DNA from: Bacteriovoracaceae bacterium UBA7695
Lineage (GTDB): Bacteria; Bdellovibrionota; Bacteriovoracia; Bacteriovoracales; Bacteriovoracaceae
Assembly (NCBI GenBank): GCA_002482685.1
Contig: DLGL01000033.1
Span: 1-29,366, forward strand
Direction: 5' to 3'
DNA length: 29,366 nt
The notes beneath the pieces are model-generated. The model did no database searches. It saw only the letters and a program-made list of their open reading frames with translations, and was not told the origin of the DNA. Of this stretch, positions 25,701 through 29,366 are shown piece after piece. Position numbers and translations under genes: made by a program. Every line of letters starts with the position of its first letter. The stretch's first letter is position 1.

Positions 25701-26247
25701 AGGCCACATTGAAGGTATTGGTTTAGAATTTTATATGGACCTATTGCAGGAAGCAGTTCAAGAACTCCGAGGTGAACAAAAAGTCTCTGCCAAGAATATT
25801 GAGATTCAGGCACCCTTTTCAGCATTCATCCCTAACTCTTATATTGAAGACCACGCCCTCAGGCTTAAATATTACAAACGTCTTTCTAATTCAAACGAGC
25901 TCAACCGGCTGGAAGAGATCATTGGAGAGATCACAGATTCCTTTGGAATTACTCCAAGAGAACTTGAAGCACTCTATTCAATCCTTCGTGCTCGGATATA
26001 TTTTCAGGTTTTGGGCATACGACTGATCAAAGTTTCCTCATCCCAGATCAATTTGTTTTTTGATCAGGAAATACTTAACCACAACACTCAACTAAGGGAT
26101 AAGATGTTGAGTTTTTTCATGAATAAGCCAAAACTCTACAAACTAAATCCCGATTCTTCCGTCACGAGTTTCTTTAAAGAGCCAGTGAGTCATCATATGC
26201 TGCTGGAATTTGCGAAACATATTGCAGCAAATATGGGCGTATGTTAA
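22774..26247 (+). CDS. mfd: Transcription-repair coupling factor Mfd
   Basis: This 1157-aa ATP-driven translocase pushes stalled RNA polymerase off damaged DNA and recruits UvrA. N-terminal residues about 1-330 are the UvrB-like damage module (FSRRGEIFDIYP near 165). The RNA-polymerase-interaction domain starts near VIHRDYGIGVYKGLE (about 496-510). The RecG-like SF2 motor shows GDVGFGKTE (640-648), DEEHRFGV (741-748), TATPIPRTLQLSF and RGRIGRSDRKAYAYF. The C-terminal domain after about residue 1000 normally masks UvrA binding. Length is close to that of E. coli Mfd. No strong Shine-Dalgarno site precedes the ATG. It heads a plus-strand gene run that ends with uvrA. Confidence 0.97.
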   Translation: MLFSGLQIKLQYWKEHQQILKLKGISPNQWSLLAGSYFFDQVFSTSHVLICSDQDEAEEVYEALKHLKNVYFYPGHNHSLYSSILTSESSLLARWSVLQRLVNREKIIVVTTWEAALMLGPDPQFFKEKSFSLKKDDIVSPHDLAKRLTEMGYFPASTIEEPGTFSRRGEIFDIYPIAHGPVRLHYFDDLIEEIFGVQLDTQKTNREITFQEVRLVPGPGFLNRDPFANNLRSKIPQPQPRFKNKYETRKKIFQNMSEGQLFDNYPLFIPLFFDDPQTLMDYLPSDSKLTFMNAENGHKNFDLFIAQQMDDCQAQQDDVESSSIIPAPDAFYLKDFKPNDFKTLEVEQLDISVDFDGKLDRELHLNLEKLKTNLQIKLQKAGLAPENKFEYIKSSLKVLKNDLKSYGHLIVSYKSENARQELTYLMEENGLTDLGERLHYVNGKLDEGFYYKNEHIFVLSEGDFFSAKKQKTKKVASTNKDLFAEQLATLKINDYVIHRDYGIGVYKGLETIEAMGQQNDYLIILYEDNDKVYVPVYKLNLVQKHADSSSGLKVASLKSKKFNELKAKARGSVKKLAFDLVRLQAERKLRGGFPFSPPDHMFKEFELSFPYEETPDQTKAINDVIDDMQQQYPMDRLVCGDVGFGKTEVAMRAAMKAVLDKKQVVVLVPTTILALQHYHSFKKRFENFPVIVDFVSRFKTAKEKTKTLVDMAAGKVDILIGTHAVLSDKLEFHDLGLLVIDEEHRFGVAHKEKLKVIKTGIDVLTMTATPIPRTLQLSFLGIRDLSLIQTAPPRRQAIKTYIIKDDDLTLKSAIEKELSRGGQVYYVHNRVHDIEEHEIYLKKLVPKARISVTHGQMNERELEKRIDDFYAHKSDILLATTIIESGIDIPNANTMIIDRADTYGLAQLHQLRGRIGRSDRKAYAYFMVPENRVLSETSQRRLQALQTYAEMGGGFSLASSDMEIRGAGDILGGEQSGHIEGIGLEFYMDLLQEAVQELRGEQKVSAKNIEIQAPFSAFIPNSYIEDHALRLKYYKRLSNSNELNRLEEIIGEITDSFGITPRELEALYSILRARIYFQVLGIRLIKVSSSQINLFFDQEILNHNTQLRDKMLSFFMNKPKLYKLNPDSSVTSFFKEPVSHHMLLEFAKHIAANMGVC

Positions 26248-26284
26248 CGTTTTTATTAGATTCAGTTTATAACCAGGGATGTGT

Positions 26285-27076
26285 ATGAAGAAATTCGCTT
26301 TTGTCGTTTTGACAGGCCTAATCGCTCTGCCAGCGCTTGCGCAAAATGTAGCTACGGTAAATGGGAAACCAATCACAAAAAAACAATTCGAAGAATATCA
26401 TCTTCAAAATTTAAAATTTGTTGGTCAGAGAAAAATTACGAAAGAAGTCTCACTCCAGGATTTAATTAATCGTGAGTTAGGGATTCAACGTGCAAGAAAG
26501 GCTGGAACAGATAAAGACCCTACAGTTATCTATAAACAAGAAGATATCCTCTTCCACGCTCAGACATCTAAAGATCTAGAGAATGAATTTAAAAAAATTG
26601 TCGTTTCAGATGATGAAGTTAAAAAATATTATGAGAATAATAAAGAGTACAGGACAGCACATATCCTCTACCGTTTAAGAGCAGAGCCAACTCCTGAGGA
26701 AGTCAAATCGGCTTTTACTCAAAGTTTAGAAATTTCTTCAGCTCTTCAAAAAGCACCGGATGATTTCGCTAAAATGGCAAATAAATACTCCCAAACTTCG
26801 GCCGCACCAGTTGGGGGAGACCTTGGCTTTCAACCTCCGACTCGTTTAGCACCAGAATACTATGAAGCTATCAAAGGTCAGAAAGTGGGATTTATCTCTA
26901 AACCTGTAAGAACCCAGATGGGCTTCCACATCATTAAGGTGCTTGGTGTTAAATCTGTCGATCAAATCGACAAAAACTTGTACAAGAAAATTATTTACGA
27001 TAAAAAAAGAGACGCCATTATTGAGAATTACTTTAAAGGTCTCGCTAAAGGCGCTGTCATTAAAACGAACCTTTAA
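26285..27076 (+). CDS. Periplasmic parvulin-type peptidyl-prolyl isomerase
   Basis: This is an exported foldase. The frame opens at an ATG at 26279 with no ribosome site; the ATG at 26285 is preferred, with AGGG about eight bases upstream and a clean signal peptide (MKKFAFVVLTGLIALPALAQ). The product is 263 aa. An N-terminal SurA/PrsA-like helical part (VNGKPITKKQFEEY...) precedes one parvulin domain at about residues 118-220: YRTAHILYRL, FAKMANKYSQ, GGDLGFQPPTRLAPEYYEAI, and GFISKPVRTQMGFHIIKVL, with the paired histidine positions retained. It probably helps fold outer-membrane proteins. No terminator separates it from mfd or from the SurA-like gene 12 bp on. Confidence 0.9.
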   Translation: MKKFAFVVLTGLIALPALAQNVATVNGKPITKKQFEEYHLQNLKFVGQRKITKEVSLQDLINRELGIQRARKAGTDKDPTVIYKQEDILFHAQTSKDLENEFKKIVVSDDEVKKYYENNKEYRTAHILYRLRAEPTPEEVKSAFTQSLEISSALQKAPDDFAKMANKYSQTSAAPVGGDLGFQPPTRLAPEYYEAIKGQKVGFISKPVRTQMGFHIIKVLGVKSVDQIDKNLYKKIIYDKKRDAIIENYFKGLAKGAVIKTNL

Positions 27077-27088
27077 AAATGAAGTCTA

Positions 27089-28024
27089 GTGAAAAAAACA
27101 TCTCTCGCATTAATTTTGGTTCTGAACTCCGCACTTGTTTGCGGAGCTCAGGCCCAAAGTAAAGATAAACTCCTCGATAAGCTAGTTGCAGTAGTTAATA
27201 CAAAAGTTATCTCACTTTCAGAAATCAACCGAATCGAAGAAACGCTTCCTGCTCGCAAAGAAGTTTCCCCGATGGTTTACTCAGAGTCTAAATACACTTC
27301 AAAGCAACTTTTAGATATTATCATTAAGTCATTTATCATCAGGGACAAAATCAATGCCCAAGGTTATGTAATAAATGATGATGCCGTAGAATCCCGTATT
27401 AAAATGACAGAAGAACGCCTGGGTCTGCGCAGGGCCGACCTTTTGAATTTTCTAAAATCAAAGAATCTTACTTACGAAGAATATTTTGAAGTAATCCGCG
27501 AAACCATGGAATACAACGTTTTCGCTTCAAAAATTATTGCTCCCCTGATTTCAGTAACAGAGCAAGAAATTAAAAATGAGTACTACCGTCGTAACTCATC
27601 TAATAATGCTCTTTCTTTTAAATATAACCTGGTCGATTTCTACGTTAAAGAATCAGACTTGATTGATAAAAATGTAGATAAGTATCTGGCCGTATTAAAA
27701 GATTACCAGCTCACTGGGAAACTTCCGGAAGAATACCGAAACCTTGAGTCAAATAATCTTGATAATTTGAACGAAGATGCACTTTCAAAAGAACTGCAGA
27801 CTATCCTTAAAACAACTGCTGAAGGATCATTTTCAAAAGCTGCTTCCATTGGTGGATACCTGCATGTTTTCTACGTTCAGAAAAAAGATCTGGTTGAATC
27901 AGCAGATTTTGCGAAATTTAAAGAGCAAATTCAAAATGAAATCCTTACGAGTAAGGGCCAGGCAGTAACTAACAACTGGTTTGACCGCGAATACTCAAAT
28001 TACTACATAAAAAATCTTCTTTAG
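27089..28024 (+). CDS. SurA-like periplasmic chaperone
   Basis: This 311-aa exported protein starts at GTG with a signal peptide (KKTSLALILVLNSALVCGAQAQ). The N-terminal domain has the SurA pattern (KLVAVVNTKVISLSEINRIEE...QLLDIIIKSFIIRDKINAQGY), then the long helical part (EERLGLRRADLLNFLKSKNLTYEEYFEVIRE). The following region, about residues 165-290, is where a parvulin domain would be, but the usual HIL and GGDLG motifs are missing. It is probably a chaperone without isomerase activity, working with the active isomerase just upstream. The gene starts 12 bases after that gene and ends two bases before pdxA. Its ribosome site is weak. Confidence 0.83.
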   Translation: MKKTSLALILVLNSALVCGAQAQSKDKLLDKLVAVVNTKVISLSEINRIEETLPARKEVSPMVYSESKYTSKQLLDIIIKSFIIRDKINAQGYVINDDAVESRIKMTEERLGLRRADLLNFLKSKNLTYEEYFEVIRETMEYNVFASKIIAPLISVTEQEIKNEYYRRNSSNNALSFKYNLVDFYVKESDLIDKNVDKYLAVLKDYQLTGKLPEEYRNLESNNLDNLNEDALSKELQTILKTTAEGSFSKAASIGGYLHVFYVQKKDLVESADFAKFKEQIQNEILTSKGQAVTNNWFDREYSNYYIKNLL

Positions 28025-28026
28025 AA

Positions 28027-28992
28027 ATGAAAGTCTATGTTACTCAAGGTCATGAAGAAGGGATCGGTCTGGAAGTCTTCTTCAAGACCTGTTTATTTTT
28101 AAATCCAAAAGAACTAGTTCACATACAACTTCTGGCATTTAAAGCAGGAGTCCTTGAATCTCTCATTTCACTTAGACTTCCTTTTGAAATTCACGACGAC
28201 TCTATTGAACTGGCCCATGTGAAAATTCCGGCCACCTGGTTGGATAAGGTGGCCCACTCCCAGAGCTTTACTGCTTTGGAGCTAGGTATGCGCTTGGCCG
28301 AAAGTGGGGGTGTTCTTTATACACTTCCTACCTCTAAGGATCAGTTTCCAGGATATGCAGGACACACTGAGTACTTTCGTCATGTGTATAAAAAACCAGA
28401 GCTAGGAATGTTTTTTTCCTCACCTGATTTGCAGATGCTACTTGTTACAGATCACGTTGCTATAAGTCAGTTATCTGAAGTCCTCACCGAAAAACGCATT
28501 TTTGAAACCTTGCTCAATGCTTATCAAACACTTTCAAGATGGGACTGGCCGACTAAAAAATTTCTTGTTGCAGGTCTAAATCCTCATGCAGGTGAAAATG
28601 GAATAATTGGCTCAGAGGATAGCCGAGTTGCAAATGCGGTTAAACAGATTCATGACAAATATAATTTAGATATTACGGGGCCATTTCCAGGTGATACAAT
28701 GCTAAAGGAGAAAAAATCTCCTGAGGATGTATTAGTTTATTTGTTTCACGATCAAGGCCTTAGTCTCTTCAAAGGACTTCAAGGCTTCGTCGGATCTAAT
28801 ATCACTCTCGGTTTACCTTACCCTAGATTCAGTCCAGACCACGGAACTTCGTTTCACCTCTTTAGTAAAAATGAGGCTGACTACCGCGGCTGTCAGTTTT
28901 CACTGAATCAAGCAATGTTAGTGCTCATGAGGATGATCCATGGACAAGATTCAAGTCACCAAAGCAAAAGTTCACAACCTAAAAAACGTTGA
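28027..28992 (+). CDS. pdxA: PdxA-family 4-hydroxythreonine-4-phosphate dehydrogenase
   Basis: This 321-aa member of the PdxA family would oxidise 4-phospho-hydroxythreonine in pyridoxal phosphate synthesis. Key histidines are in place: H143 in LVTDHVAI, H187 in GLNPHAGENG and H241 in LFHDQGL (the metal ligands), plus GHTEYF (112-117) and PDHGTSF (270-276). The usual N-terminal GDPAGIGPE motif is changed to GHEEGIGLE (residues 8-16), so substrate use may differ. The family also includes paralogs acting on other phosphorylated acids. The ATG lies two bases after the previous stop and lacks its own ribosome site, suggesting coupling. The last 53 bases overlap uvrA in another frame. Confidence 0.82.
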   Translation: MKVYVTQGHEEGIGLEVFFKTCLFLNPKELVHIQLLAFKAGVLESLISLRLPFEIHDDSIELAHVKIPATWLDKVAHSQSFTALELGMRLAESGGVLYTLPTSKDQFPGYAGHTEYFRHVYKKPELGMFFSSPDLQMLLVTDHVAISQLSEVLTEKRIFETLLNAYQTLSRWDWPTKKFLVAGLNPHAGENGIIGSEDSRVANAVKQIHDKYNLDITGPFPGDTMLKEKKSPEDVLVYLFHDQGLSLFKGLQGFVGSNITLGLPYPRFSPDHGTSFHLFSKNEADYRGCQFSLNQAMLVLMRMIHGQDSSHQSKSSQPKKR

Positions 28993-29366
28993 TGTCTCCA
29001 TTCCCAGGCATTCATTAACTGTTATTACCGGTCCATCAGGTTCAGGCAAATCATCTCTAGCTTTTGATACCATCTATGCTGAAGGACAGCGACGGTATAT
29101 GGAGTCACTTTCTAGTTATGCCCGACAGTTTATCGGCCAGATTGAAGCCCCGGAGGTTGAAAGCATTACAGGGCTATCTCCCGCAATTGCAATTGATCAA
29201 AAATCTACAACTAAAAATCCTCGTTCTACTGTTGGTACAATCACTGAAATCTATGACTATCTGAGACTTCTTTATGCACGATTAGGTGAAGCGCATTGCC
29301 CGGAAACAGGTGAGAAAGTGGCCAAACAGTCACCTCAGCAAATAGTTGAGCAGATAATGAAATATT
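28940..29366 (+). CDS. uvrA: Excinuclease ABC subunit A, N-terminal part (runs off the window)
   Basis: The 142 visible codons match the UvrA N-terminus, the damage-sensing ATPase of nucleotide excision repair. They begin MDKIQVTKAKVHNLKNV, have the Walker A GPSGSGKSSLAFDTIYAEGQ (about residues 32-51), then RRYMESLSSYARQFI and the GLSPAIAIDQKSTTKNPRST block. The reading frame is intact to the window edge. AGGA lies seven bases before the ATG, inside the pdxA coding region; the two genes overlap by 53 bases. Position downstream of mfd, with no terminator in between, is notable because Mfd recruits UvrA. Confidence 0.96.
   Translation, partial: MDKIQVTKAKVHNLKNVDVSIPRHSLTVITGPSGSGKSSLAFDTIYAEGQRRYMESLSSYARQFIGQIEAPEVESITGLSPAIAIDQKSTTKNPRSTVGTITEIYDYLRLLYARLGEAHCPETGEKVAKQSPQQIVEQIMKY

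Noticed and set aside
1..29366. CRISPR array, insertion sequence, phage genes or replication origin.
   Set aside because: No spaced direct repeats, transposase or integrase motifs, phage structural genes or DnaA-box cluster were seen.

Overview
The window is about 29 kb of compact, moderately AT-rich DNA from a Gram-negative bacterium. It encodes an outer-membrane beta-barrel protein, SurA/PpiC-type periplasmic foldases and complex I. The gene mix would fit a Bdellovibrionota/Bacteriovoracia-like lineage, with large TPR membrane proteins, low GC and a LOV protein, but nothing in the sequence fixes the taxon.

Layout. (1) 1-4140 is an accessory region of single genes: tRNA-Arg(ACG), a one-domain RRM RNA-binding protein with a textbook terminator, a convergent short LOV blue-light receptor, an outer-membrane barrel, a secreted zinc-protease-like protein that stops just after HELAH, a small secreted Cys-containing protein, and a divergent LysR regulator with a perfect palindrome over its start codon. 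(2) About 4150-10190 looks like a small genomic island at the 3' end of tRNA-Ser(GCU). The last 11 bases of the tRNA, plus about 90 bp of downstream flank, recur in decayed form 5.9 kb away. Between the copies lie a 1603-aa single-chain Type ISP restriction-modification enzyme and two small unknown genes that diverge from a perfect 12+12 bp dyad. No integrase is visible. (3) 10179-14894 is a minus-strand unit: a 1053-aa TPR membrane protein, serS, then two serine tRNAs (UGA, GCU) and a terminator. (4) 14934-22621 is a minus-strand operon for the complex I membrane arm only, nuoA-H-J-K-L-M-N, ending in a strong terminator. The peripheral-arm genes B, C, D, E, F, G and I are absent. (5) 22774-29366 is a plus-strand run: mfd, a PpiC-type foldase, a SurA-like chaperone, a PdxA-family dehydrogenase and the start of uvrA, the last two overlapping by 53 bp.

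How the parts work together. Region 5 joins transcription-coupled repair (Mfd, UvrA) with envelope protein folding. Region 3 couples seryl-tRNA synthetase to two cognate tRNAs. Region 4 supplies the proton-pumping half of complex I, whose soluble half must be encoded elsewhere. The island is the likeliest horizontally acquired defence locus. Its dyad and two uncharacterised small genes are the least explained parts of the window.
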